Shown piece by piece: positions 20,934 to 33,050 of a stretch of 64,000 nt of DNA. The stretch is taken from positions 1,364,001 through 1,428,000 of the forward strand of contig JAHNUO010000007.1 of assembly GCA_019787685.1 (NCBI GenBank), read 5' to 3'. Numbering within the stretch: position 1 is the stretch's first letter; the number at the start of each line of letters is the position of its first letter. The stretch is from Chiua virens. Lineage: Eukaryota > Basidiomycota > Agaricomycetes > Boletales > Boletaceae. The position numbers and the translations under genes were made by a program. The notes beneath the pieces were generated by a model. The model was not told where the DNA came from, searched no databases, and saw nothing but the letters and a program-made list of their open reading frames with translations.

Positions 20934-23900
20934 TTAAGATAATTGCATACAGAATTCATTTGGAATTTTCTCCAGTAATTTATCATTGAAAATATCAATG
21001 AAAAGGTTCTGGGGCAAGAGGAAGGCACATTTGAGTGATTGTGAAGAATTATCAAGAATATTGTTTGGAAAAAGAAACTTGATTGCTTTGTCAATGTTGG
21101 TTATCAATTGTACAAAAGGAAGAGTGGTGCACGATTGGGAGTAATCTTCCCCAATTTTATTGATGAAAAGCATAAAGTCAGGATCATGCATTATTCATAT
21201 CAGGGCAAGCAAAGTGTAAATGTGCATTCTCTGCCATAAGGGCAAATTCTTGATGGAAGCTGCCAATGTCACCATTTCTCTACCACCTGGCACAACAGGA
21301 GCAATTTGTTGAAAATCTCTATTTGCAATGATTTTTTCCCTCAAATGGAAGGTTGAATCATTGCATGATCTAACAGCATAAATGATCAACACAATTCCAG
21401 CAGGCTCTGTTTGCCATTGGCAATTTGTCCCTAAATTATTGCCTTTGCATGTCAAATAAGGTCTGCACAAGCAATGTAGGGTGCAATTTTTGAGTGAAGG
21501 TCTACATTGTCATCTGTGACAGGGATTCTGAAGGTGTAGTGAGCTGTTTGTCCAGGGTGATATGCAATTGCAGACAATGCACTTGTCCCAACAACCAAAA
21601 CAATGTGGAAATTGGCTTGTAGTGTAGCCAATATAGTTTGTATGAGGTACATTTTCCCTCTTCCTGGGTACCCTTCAACAAAGGACATGGTATGGAGAGG
21701 GTTGTCATTGAGGAAGAAGTAAAGAATGCAGTCAAAAATGTGCTGCTGCTCATTAGTGAGGTGTGTTTGATGAACATGACTTTTGTCGATAAATGTAATG
21801 TGGTTATGCTGCAAGTCTGCCATTTCCTCCACAACATCCTTTGTTCAATGGACAGGAACAAGTAGGCCAAAATCTTGCATTTTTTTCCCAGAGAGAGAGA
21901 TATATTGCTCAATTTTTCAAGCAATTGTTGGAAGCCTTCTTTGTCATTTTGTAACTGTACAATGTAGTCAAGGCTCATTGATCAAGCAAATTCTCGCCAC
22001 AGAGGCATAGCAGGATATCTTTCTTGAATTAATAGAAAAAAGAGAAAGTGGAGTTGTCCGGGTGTGTGATGAGATTCAATAGCTTTTTTCATTGCAAAGT
22101 GACCTTCATTTTCATCTGTGAATAAGCCACAGTAGTTGGCAGCTTCATGAAAGGTGATGAAAGTAATTCCATTGATGGTTTGAAGATCTTTGAATGAAAT
22201 AGCTGCTCAGTGGAGGAATAGAGCACAAACATAGAACAGCTCTCCACAAGTAGGAGAGATAGTCACAACACAAACAAATTTTTGTCCTGAGACATGTTGG
22301 GAGGCTTTATTTTGTCTTACATCAACTTTTTCTTTTTCTGCAAAGTTGCGTTCCGTGAGGATCTCTTCATCCAAGGGATACAAAACAAATTGTTTGAAAT
22401 ATTCTTCAAACTTGAGAGGAGCAAGTGTGTCAAAACAAAGAAAGTAACAATCAAGAAGGGAAGTGGTGGAGCATTCACCTGTTTGTCGTTGAAACTGAGA
22501 AATGTTGTCACCAGGGAGGTGAATTGGAAGGCAGTCCACAGATGGTTCATTTCGAGTGATATCATAGCCTAGGATGCACCATGTGCTTTCAGGTGCAGAT
22601 AGGTAATGTGCTTTTTGGAAGTCATTAATCTCATTCACAGGAGAATGACATAGTGGATCTTCAGGATCATTGGCAAGAGTGAAGAACATGATATCAGGCC
22701 CTTTGTAAAGATATTTGTAGAGGTAACTGAATACTTTGGCTATAAAGACAATCTCGAAGTGAAAATGACAATTAGCAATGTTGAGCAATGCAGGGCAGTG
22801 TGGAACCACCCATGCATCTTCTTCAAATCAATGATGTCATTGAATTCGACCAAACTCATTGATCAAGGTAGTGAGATTGATTGGATGGGGCAAACCATAT
22901 ATGCAGTGACCATTGCGATTGCATTGACTACTGGGATGCATCAGGTGATTTTCATGGTGCACCATGAATTTTTTAACTTTTTCATGTAGTGCAGGATTAT
23001 CATGAGACATTTCAGCAGAGATAATGCTGTCAATTGTCTCAAAGGGAGGTTGAGGGTCTACCTGTGAGAGAGAAATGAGCCAGTCATTATTTAAAAATAA
23101 ATGTGTAATAATTGCCTTGAAAATAATGTGTGCATAAGGGAAACCCCTCTTTTGAAATTCAACAACACAGATCAGATACACCTTTTGTCCAAAAGAAGTA
23201 CAAAGAACAGAGAGAATCTTTTCAAGTCAATACTTAAATACACGTGTGACCACCACAGGAGCATCTGTCACAGTTTGACCTGGTTTGAGAACTGATTGCA
23301 CTTCTGGCCAATCAGGATTGAAAGTCATGGTGCAAAAGAAAGTGGGCTGCCCAAATTTCTGGCCAAGCACCATTGCATCTGCTGTTTGTTCTGATGACCA
23401 TGTGTGTGAGCCAACAAAGCTGGAAGGAAGTCTGAGTGAAAGATCAAAATCCTCTTGTTCATGATGATATCATCATTTGCAAGAAGCTGACTTCGGTACC
23501 AATGGATTTGGGAGAAAGGAGGGAGATTAGGTATTGTGGTCGATCCCCATCCAATTTCAGCATGAGGGAAAAACAGGACGTAGTGGAGAGGTTCATAGTG
23601 ATGGGAAAGAATATTTATAAACTGGGGTGGCTGATTTCTATGACAGTGAATGACAATGGAGCGGGGATTGACAGTAGTGGAATTCGAAGCATGCATGACT
23701 GCCACAAAATCAGAATTAGATGTGAAGTCTCATAGCTCCAGCTGTTTGCTTTCTGCCAAGAAGTGATGTGAAAATGATGAAGATGGTGCACATAGGTATT
23801 GACATCTCACAAATCATCTGCAACTACTTACACAATAAATGCCTGAGTCCCAAATTGAGTAGCCTTTTGTGTGTGCTCCAATTCATCATACAAAAACCAA

Positions 23901-24259
23901 TGGATTGAATGATCTGTGTACTCAGTGTCATAGATAAGATGATATGTTTTGCCTGTGATTGCAACAGCAGGAGGACCTGCACCAGCACCAGTTGTGAAAT
24001 GCTCAAATGAGCTATTGACACCTATTCCTGCAAATGAAAAGAGATTGTGTACGACTCTACTGTGATCCATTAAATGATGTGCGTTATTTGGATCATGAAG
24101 AAGAGCATACATATGGTAAGGCAAGGGATGAAGAGCAGGCAATGCTTGTCTGCTGTTAGCACAACAAAATGAATTGTGCTCTGAGCAGAGCAAGACTGCA
24201 TGGCAAACGTGATATCGATAGTTCCATGTCACAGGCTTGATCTGAGAAGGAGAATGCAC
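20934..24259 (-). pseudogene. Helitron 2 Rep-helicase protein
   Basis: In minus-strand order: HHLQ-like N-terminal region with HSIHWFLYDELEHT (about 23870-23910); CVVEFQKRGFPYAHIIFKA with the HUH-type histidine (about 23100-23180); NGHCIYGLPHPI; FSYLYKYLYKGPD with the tyrosine motif (about 22690-22720), YLSAPESTWCILGYDIT and LPIHLPGDN; then a PIF1 helicase with SFVEGYPGRGKMYLIQTI (Walker A, degenerate GRGKM, about 21650), NDSTFHLREKIIANRDFQQIAPVVPGG (about 21290-21370) and FNDKLLEKIPNEF (about 20950). It breaks off before the terminal helicase motifs. Frame changes occur near 21480, 21980, 22830 and 23300. Confidence 0.85.
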
Positions 24260-24540
24260 CGTAAGGTCAATCCACCAAGGTGATTGCAGGTTTTGTTGCT
24301 ACAAGCAAGTTAATTAGTATGTCTCCTATTGTTGTGAAATAAAGCCATAGTAATTACCCATGCATCTCACATACTTTGCTGGACATGATGTGAGCACTCA
24401 CAATTTGCTTCAATGGATAAAGGCATTTTTTATTGCACAATTAAACAATATGAATGCAGACATGTATGAGAAAGAGAAGGGCAGACAAATACAATGACAC
24501 AAATTTTGAACTCCTACAGTTAGCATTCCATGAATAGCAC

Positions 24541-25350
24541 CTACTGAGATCCAGAAGCAGAGGTAGATGCAATTGATTCCTGCAAGTTAGTTTGCTCATC
24601 TGGCTTGAGATCATCTTCTTTTCTCACTTGTTTTTCCTTCCATCCCTTCCAATCAAACTTCCCCAATGTGCTGGGAGGTGGCAAGTTCCCTGAGGGTGCA
24701 GACATGTCAGCACTGGGACCTAACACAATATCAATGGTGTGAATGAGAGCATGCTCTCCTACAAATGTGGAGAGATGTCCATGTAACACAACATGTTTTC
24801 CAGCATCTGGTGTAGGCATCTCCACAAACTGCATGCTAGCAGCAGGATAAAAGCACCCAAGGTGAGTCAGTTGCTGCAGAGTTGCACCATATTGAGAAAC
24901 ATCAATGTTAAATGTGCGGTTGTGCTCAACATCCAGCCTAGATTGTGACACCCTTCTAACTACAACAAATACAGGTGGAGGAATCTCCCCTTCACCATCC
25001 AACAAAGATGGTATAGATAAGAATTCCTGGAAGAGAATGCCAATTAGATGCAAAAGTCAAAGTGAGAAAAGCACATACTCCATTCACAAACAATTGCAGT
25101 AATGGTTCAGTAGTCAGAGGGTTGGTGCCTGCTGTTGTGTGTGATATAACACATGCTGTTCCAAAGTATGCTCCATCTTCCAGTGGCACAGATGCACCTC
25201 CTCCAAAAGTGAAAATATCAACAGGGAGATCCACGCCAGACATAGGAAGAAACCTGTCATGTTTCCAAAATTGCTTTCCTGGAATATATGTCTAGGAGTG
25301 TCCATTTCGAACTCCCATGATACCATTGACATTGCAAGCAGTTGCCATGA
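24541..25350 (-). pseudogene. Helitron 2 passenger gene, possible OB-fold (ssDNA-binding) protein
   Basis: Start MATACNVNGIMGVRNGHS at about 25349, an in-frame TAG, then YIPGKQFWKHDRFLPMSG and VDLPVDIFTFGGGASVPLED, a probable 52-bp intron (about 25024-25075), and a 170-residue last exon with VFVVVRRVSQSRLDVEHN, MPTPDAGKHVVLHGHLSTF and HTIDIVLGPS, ending in a Ser/Thr-rich tail and a stop at 24541. The protein is beta-rich with a GK-V-L-G-L pattern that could be an OB fold, which would fit a rolling-circle transposon, but this is a guess from pattern only. Apart from the TAG it is nearly intact. I know of no named family. Confidence 0.5.
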
Positions 25351-25749
25351 TGGTGGAAAGAAGCAAGGAGATAGCAAAGGGGCCTAGGTGCACAAAGATA
25401 AGATGGGCCACTGAGACAGGAGAACAGGATTGAGTGACATAGCAGTGGAGGCCATGGAGCACTGGATAGAAGAGTGCAGGGCAGAGCTGCAATTCAGTAT
25501 GTGCAAGCTATTTCACTGTTTCCATTTTACCAACAAGTTTGAAAAGCTTACTTTTCACTCTGTATTCGTGTAATTTAAATTGATGCCAGCAATTTCAACA
25601 ATGAGGGCAAATCAAACACATGTCAGAGTGAAGCTGTGCATGATCGAAGCCATATCACACAGTTGGTAACAAATTTCTTTTTGATGATGTGCTCTGCAAC
25701 ACCTGAGCCACGGGTCACACGCCCACTATCTGATGCCCGGCATGTAGAT

Positions 25750-26840
25750 TTTCCATATTAGAGAAAGAAAGTCACATGGGTGTACACTGCTCAGGCTTAT
25801 AGTATTAGATATAACACTATGTAGACTTTGTGAGGTTTCCTGATGCACATTGACGCTAGATAGAACTTGATACTTTGCCATCACATGTTGAGGTCACTGC
25901 TCATATCCATGTAAATGGCAAGCAGATTTTATCAAAAAGTTGAAGTTATTGAGCATGTGGACGAGAAGACAAGTAAGGATTTTGTACATTGTAGTACAAT
26001 GTCAAGGAAAAATGCAAATCAAGTGTTATCGTGCCTGACTCAGATTGGAATGGAAAGGAATCAAAGAGAGCTTTTGATTAAGTACAAATACCTAAGTATC
26101 TATATGATGTAGGAAAATAGACTAGAAGTAACCTAGTGTAAATGTAAATGCAAGGCAATGACTCAATTAACTGTATCTTTGAGAGAAATGTTACTGTATT
26201 CAATAGTGTGCATACATACAGTTTTGAAATGTTCATCAATAGATGGAGAACTGAGGGAATAGTTATATCACAAATCATATGCATGATGTAATTGGCAACA
26301 CACTGGTTATGCTGTGCAAAAAATTGATGTTGGTGTATATTGAGTAGAGTAGAACAGATTTCTTGTTCATCTAAACTAGAATGTAGCTCAAACTCTGATG
26401 ATAAGGATAAAGCAATGTCATATGTGGTATTCAAAACAGAATGAGTGTCTAGAAGTATTTTGCTTAATGGAAAGAACTCACTTCATTCCCTAAGTACATT
26501 GTTCAAAGCTGTATGAGGAATGTTGTGCAATATTAACAGAGAGAATCAGACATTGTATTGTCCAGACTCCTTTTCAACTGCATGATGACATATTAAGTGA
26601 AGCACATATTGTACTTTTTGACTCACCAAGTAAAATATAATAAATGTTGGACATTAGAATAGATACAATCGACAGAAGTGAAACATTGATGGTCACAAAA
26701 GCAAAAGGAGTTGATGACAGATGAGCTGCTGTATGAACACAATTGAAATTTGATTTTCAAATCTTATCAATCAGGTTGAAAATTTTCTGAGCAATCACAT
26801 GGTTAAGAAAAAAGAGAGACATAGCAAAGATGGATTACAA
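25750..26840. other. No gene recognised
   Basis: About 1.1 kb of AT-rich sequence with only short open stretches. No terminal repeats or family motifs found. Confidence 0.5.
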
Positions 26841-26847
26841 AGTCATT

Positions 26848-27800
26848 CTAATTGTTTGATGGTGGCATCCCTACAAGCACAACATAGTGGATGTTCAATC
26901 TGTGATGATCCAAGAGATTGTCAACTTTATGTTTATAGGTATTGACTATATAAACAACCATCACCAATGATCCAACAGGAAGTTCATCATCAAATTGCTT
27001 CACATTGTGTTGATCCAGATTAAGGTTGATACTTGGTTCAAATCTTATAGTCTTGTGCCTATAATCGCAAATAGGAACTACAAGGAAGATAAGTGAGTAA
27101 AGAAAAGACACAAAAGTCAAACCAACCTTTTTCTGATGTGGAAAGTACATGCCTCACTTGTGATCTGCCTGAAATTGATCTGGGACTAGGAGCAGATATA
27201 ACAAATTTATTCTGTTTTGACTTTAGCAGAGATGATGAACTGGGTTTTTCATCTACTACAGCAAAATTTAGACTTTGTTCTTTTGGTTTTGGTCAGAAAT
27301 GTTTGAAATTGAAAGTGGTCCATGTATAGATCTACAGCTGGAGTTGAAGTTTGGTACACCACTCCAAGGCAACTGATCGACCATTCAAACTCTTGAACTA
27401 GAAAATCCCCTTTGATGTACCATTGAGGCACACTTTCTGTCAAATAGACCCAAGGAACATGCAAATAACAGTTGGTCATGTAAATGAGAGAGACACACAG
27501 AGTGTATCAGGTCTCCCAATGATTGACTGTTGTGAAGGTTACAGTAAAGTTATTTGAATTAGATGAAATTTGATGAGTTGTAAGTCAGCAAGGATTGACC
27601 TGAGAAAGGTTGACAAAATTGCCATAGTTTGAGAATGTATACAATCCTCACAAAACCTATGAATGGGCTCCAGCAGATGCAATTTCAAAGGTCAAAATAA
27701 ACATACTTGGTGTTTACAATTCCACCATTACAGTACCATAAAGTGAGCAATGCTATGTATCTGTGCCACTTTTCCAGCATGCACGTTAACTAAAGTAACT
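26848..27800 (-). pseudogene. Unrecognised multi-exon gene relic, related in style to the Helitron 2 passenger
   Basis: Pieces on the minus strand: LHVPWVYLTESVPQWYIKG and LVQEFEWSISCLGVV (27479-27370), HFQFQTFLTKTKRTKSKF, then after changes of frame FEPSINLNLDQHNVKQFDDE, LPVGSLVMVVYIVNTYKHK and LNIHYVVLVG ending PPSNN-stop at 26848. The closing 'LPVGS-V...VVLVG' pattern resembles the beta-rich end of the gene at 24541-25350, so a related gene is plausible. Intron-like gaps separate the pieces. No family name can be given. Confidence 0.35.
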
Positions 27801-30800
27801 GATCTGATGAAAGACACACTTCCATGTAATGTGAGAATCACAAAAGGAACTACATATGGAAGATTCATCAAATTGTCATAATGCTTGCCAAAAATTCAAT
27901 CCTGATTATCAACCTTGGAACCATCCACTTTGGGTTTATATCTTCAAACCAAATAAATCAGTAAATTATAAGAAAGGGTTAAATAAAGACAGTATCCCAA
28001 CTTACATTGATCTACTGAGATCTTCTAAATATACTGTTGTCAATCAGGTAGCAGTATTTGAGTTGGTCGACAATTTGCCTCTTCTGAATAAAGTCAATAA
28101 ACAACAAGACAATGACATAGAATGTATACATGATAGTCTGACATCAAGCAAGTTCCAGATCAGTCAGAATATCATCATTGGGTTCAATAGTAAGGTGTCT
28201 GCTCATCAACTCATTCTGAATATTCACCAAATCAGGACTATGTGTCCAAGGCTTGACTTCACAACATTTGTTGGAATTCTTCCTGCTATCACAATGATTT
28301 TTGCATATGTATATCATCTGGTAAATTTTTAGAATCATCTGAAATGATGAATGAGCATAAAGAACCCTTCAAATTGTCATTCTTGAGACTGCTATAAGAT
28401 AACATCAAGCTCAGGGCTTTAAAGTATACAAAGATGTCCATGTATGAATTATCATCAGATGATTCAGTGTCTTTGACAACACAATGTTGTGATGAATGTG
28501 AATGTAAAGATAGAAGGATCAATGATTCATTAGAATCTAGTAATCTAAGAGGAATCCAGTGAACCAATTATCACACAGAATAGAGAGAGATGGACTGTTG
28601 TGAGGGTTTATGTTTACATTGCCCTTTGGTTTTGATTGTTGTTGAAGATTCATTGACATTGTTGATGATCTATTATTTTTAATAAAAAACATTGAGGACA
28701 TGACTGACAAGACAAAAGATAATACTGACACTTCTTCATGAACAAGAGGGCAATACTTAGTTGAGAAATCTAATGAAACACATACAACAATGCTTACCTG
28801 CTAACCTCCTTTGAGATTCTTTTCTTTTTCATCAACCTAATGGAATGAACCATGAAGTCCATTAGAAGAGAAAAACCAGATTTAAAAGGAGCCATGTACT
28901 TGTGACCCAACATGGATGAAATGACAATGGAAGATAGACTGAAAAACAAAGACCACCATCAGACATCAACATGTGACATGGCTAAATAACACACAAATGG
29001 TGAGTGAAGTTAGGAGGTGTGGATGAATCATCATGATTGAAATTGATTTTGACTATATGAATTTGCAAAAACCTGGAACATAGGTTGAAATACCCCCAAA
29101 AAATTGTAAGGCAACATTATTTCATAAAATTTCGACATCAAGGAAAGAAAGTAGAAGACAAATATACAGAGTTGTATTATCTGTGTGACTACAGACAATC
29201 AATACAAAACCAAACATGCAGTATGATAACATGAAAAATAGATTATTTTCACTCTTGAGTAACAACTGAGACCTATTAAAAAAATTGTCAAATGAAAGCT
29301 ATCAAAAATCAAGTGAATGAACTCAAGACATGAGCTGTTGATGGACTGTCATCAGGCTCATTTTCAAAGATTACAGTACCTTCTGCAAAGGAAGAGACTT
29401 CATGTTGCAACAGAATCCATGCAAAAATTGGCAACTGTCCTGGTACTCTAACAACTAATGAAACTGATCAGATTACAAGAAACAATAAACTTACCATAAA
29501 CAAAAGCTGAATGATATACTGAAGCAGGCATTGAACAAATTCTGCTTGGAAATGATGACAAGTCAGAGTTAGCTTGCTAGCTATATGTTTCAGAAAGTAT
29601 GTGTTAACAAGTATTTGAATACAAATAATCACAGACCACCTTGTTTGAAATTATGTTGAAATTCCAACAAGAAAATGACTGAGTTATGTGTGGTTGTAGA
29701 GCCATTCAACAAACCTGAAATCATCTGAATCCAATGCATACTAGTGCAAGCATTAAGTCTGATGCAGTGAAAAGCAATAGAGAAAGACCTCACTTTATTC
29801 AGAACATTATGAGATGTAAATGACAATGAATCTTGAAGTAATCACAAATAGATCTAGATGAATGACAACAAACAAAACAAGGGATAACAACTGAAAACCG
29901 TGACACAAATACAAATCACGTGACTTCAACCATACCACCTCCATATGCCAGTGAACATGTAGCAACTTGAAAGTCACCATATGATATATGCCAAAAATCT
30001 ATTTAGACTGTCAAAAACATGTTCAAATGCTGCAAGCAAAGATCTGATTCAAAAAACAGACACACACATGGCATCAAACTGTTTACTCTGTTATCTGAAA
30101 TGAAATGAGAACATTATGAAATTGTGTTTCAAAATTTATCTAAGGTAACTATACACAAAATAACAAAGTTTGATGGGTGTCAACAGATAACTCAGATAAC
30201 TTGCGTGAGCAATACATATCATTTTGAACTAGCATTCCTGCAACAAGTACAATCAACAGTTATGCAAAATGGACAATTATCTCAACTTCAATCAAGCAAG
30301 TAAGATCCTGCTCTTGTCATCTACATTCTTAAGTTTTGATGCTTAATAATAACAGAATTTCAGTACAGTGAATTCATTGCAATAAGACGAGGAAACAAGA
30401 CAATGCTTCCTTGTCTTGCTTACAACCTGGTATGTTACCAAACTTATGTGAGATGAATCATAATCAATACTTGAAAGGATTCCGACATCTTCAAAGGCTG
30501 GGTCACTACACCAACTGATGCTAATGGGGAATCATGAATGGCATACAAGAGTGACAATGTACTCATTTGACTCACAAGTGATCAGTATGCACATACTGAG
30601 AAAAACAAAGTGGAATACTATAAGATGAGCTCCAATTGTAAAAGGTCAGTCCATTCAATCAATAAGCAATCCATTTCTGAGGTAGAAGTCATTAAAACCT
30701 GATGAATGTCATGTGCTGAAGTATTACAATGTGTAACACAACAACAAAATCAATGTCAATTCATTGTGTACCTTGAGTCTAAAAGTAGCTTAAGGAAAAT

Positions 30801-30870
30801 CTTGAGGAGTCTCCCATCCTGATGTTCATTAGAACAAATAATCAAGCTGTCACTGAATCGTGAAGATTAG
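27800..30870. other. AT-rich region with decayed open stretches, nothing identifiable
   Basis: The longest open frames (27856-28332 plus; 28144-28731 minus in pieces) overlap each other on opposite strands and match no family I know. From 28740 to 30870 there are only very short frames. It probably represents old, mutated transposon sequence. Confidence 0.45.
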
Positions 30871-31148
30871 TATTAAATTAACAGTGAGCTCGAAGGCTGA
30901 AAAAAATTCCATTGGAAGTCTGATAAAAATCTAGCAGTAGCCGAGGACATTGCTGCATTGAGTGCCAAGGACCTCTTGTAGACAAACTGCAAACATGCCA
31001 GGGAGGTGAAAGTGCTACCATGAAGCACTGATAAAAAATGTGGCAGTGGCTTGACAGGCGAAACAGGTAAGACTGCAGCCCACTAATGGCAGTCTTCCTG
31101 GTCCTGTAGATGCACTTGAATTCATCTCCCTGGTGGTTCATAGGTGGT

Positions 31149-31343
31149 TCAGGCAATGGGACTTACCTGAGGCCCTAGCAATGAATCCAGAGCATCAAGA
31201 AATTTCTTTCTTTCTTCCTTTTGAGCATGGCATGTCTCTGAACCCTGTTGACAATTCTTCAAGCTGACAGTCAAGCTATGTGCTAACTCTGAGTCTGCCC
31301 CCGAGAATTGCTGCAGAACAACTGCATTTGAGTATGAGTCCAT
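31149..31343 (-). pseudogene. Short unrecognised minus-strand coding relic
   Basis: A 64-residue open frame with charged, coiled-coil-like composition (SLKNCQQGSETCHAQKEERK) is followed at 31170 by a GTAAGT-like donor and a second possible piece at 30878-31156. It faces away from the transposase gene that starts near 31484. Real coding potential is uncertain. Confidence 0.25.
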
Positions 31344-32491
31344 ACTGGCAGCACTTCCCAGTCAATCCTGAGCCATCTCCTTGTCTCCAAACATGAACCA
31401 ACTTGTGATCTGTCTCCTGTGAAGAAGTCTTTGATGATGAAGATGACCTTGTTGCTATACAAGGTCTTTGGTGGCAAGAATATTTGGTCAAACCATTTGA
31501 GGGGCCTGGAATCTTTGAGAATGCCATTATTGATGGTGAGATGGTATCACAGGAATGGCCTGAGGGAATGGATGTTCCTGATGGGTTTCAAGAACCCAAT
31601 AATGAAGGTGCTATTCACTCATGTTATCACCTGAACATAGATACTGAGGCAGTCACAGAAGTTGAGGGTCATAGCAATGAAAATAATGATATTGACAGAG
31701 ATAAGGTGCCAATGAGTGGCTCTCAGGACTACAGCTGGGCACTGCAATGTCCTCCAACTGTGGAGGCTGCAAAAAAGGCATGAGCAGACCGCCAGGAGCT
31801 CCTGAAGTTATACCAGGGCAACAAAAGACACCTTGCTAGTGTCCTTGAAGAACATCTTCATGTGATGAAGGACTTTCTCATCTCATTCACAGATGTCAAC
31901 AACAAGCTTGGCCTTGTCACTGGTCAGTGGGGAAAAGCAGCCCTTCAAACAGCATGATGAGAAGAAAAGGGGTTGTCATTTGCATGGTGCCTTGGTCGAT
32001 GGACAAAGCAATATATCAAGGATTGCAACAACCTACCTGTTCACCAATCAACTCCAAAGATCTCTTGCATCACCAATGAAGAACTTGTAGCAGACATCAA
32101 ACTCCATCTACAGAGTGTCGGAAAGTACATCTGCACCATGGATATAGTTGATTATCTTGAAGATCCTGTCATTCAGAAGCACCATGGGCTGAAGAAGACA
32201 GTGTCATTGACAACTGCTCAACAATGGCTGAAAGAGCTAGGTTACCACTGGAAATGAGAGAAGCATGGACAGTGATGGTCATGAGTGCACTGATGTGGTC
32301 AAGTATCATCAAAATACATTCCTTCCTGCCTGGTCAAGCCTTGAGCCCCATCTATGGACATGGACAGAAAATAATATGATCAATCTCATTGTTGACAATT
32401 CCAAGTCCTTCTCCCATTCATCTCATCAAGCTGTTGCTTGGTTCCATGATGAATCAGCATTCTATGCTAATGACCACCACAAAGTTCTCTG

Positions 32492-32980
32492 TAGTGTTTT
32501 AAAGTCTGGTCCAGTCCGGTTTTCCACAGTCCAAATAAGGCAACTGTACCAAGATCGGTCCTAGAAAGGTCCTGGGCCCTTGCACCCACAACTGGACCAA
32601 AAAAAACCAGTCCAAAATGGTCTTTTGATTGGTTAGAACCAGTTACAACTGGTTTTGTGTGAAACCGGTCTTTTGACCCCTATCCCGTGGAAACCATGAT
32701 TAGCCATGGTGAAACAAAATATATTATGGACACCTGGCTACCTACTGACCCTTAGATCATAAGATCTGAATCACAGGATCAAAGGATATGGCCATTTCCA
32801 GGTGGCATATCAGCCAGAGAGGGTCTCAACTCGGTTTTTGTTGTAGAAATTCAAATAAAATACCTAAAATTCTGAAGATATTGTGGGAAGTACCAATGGA
32901 TAGGAGCTAAAGACCAGTCCACTAAAGGACCGGTTGTGACCAGTCTTTTGAGCAGTCCTAGACTCCACTTCAAAACACTA
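32492..32980. mobile_element. hAT-like MITE, 8-bp target duplication GTTCTCTG
   Basis: The 489-bp non-coding block begins TAGTGTTTTAAAG and ends with the inverse CAAAACACTA. The exact 8-bp repeat GTTCTCTG flanks it (32484-32491, 32981-32988), which is the hAT signature length. The interior has many GGTCC/GGACC words (GGTCCAGTCC, CGGTCC), like hAT subterminal repeats. Removing it restores the transposase reading (HKVL then WEHESQ). Confidence 0.93.
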
Positions 32981-33050
32981 GTTCTCTGGGAACATGAAAG
33001 TCAGATGCACTACCTCAGCAAAAAGGAGAAGGCATATCTTTGATGGTTGC

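Larger units (their letters stand above)
20866..25748 (-). mobile_element. Helitron 2, 3'-truncated by an LTR
   Basis: Minus-strand Rep-helicase sequence of a different type from Helitron 1 is joined at 20865/20866 to an LTR before the last helicase motifs and the 3' terminus. A possible 5' end is the minus-strand TCTACATGCCGGGCATC whose first base is 25748, preceded by A and followed by unusually GC-rich sequence, as is common at Helitron ends. A probable passenger gene lies between that end and the Rep gene. Confidence 0.65.

Noticed and set aside
20744..21094. Minus-strand frame with a poly-phenylalanine stretch
   Set aside because: It runs through the AAAAAG repeat of the LTR into the Helitron helicase in the wrong frame.
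27856..28332. 158-residue plus-strand open frame
   Set aside because: AT-rich, no recognisable motif, no splice or start context, and opposite-strand frames of similar quality overlap it; kept only as part of an unassigned region.
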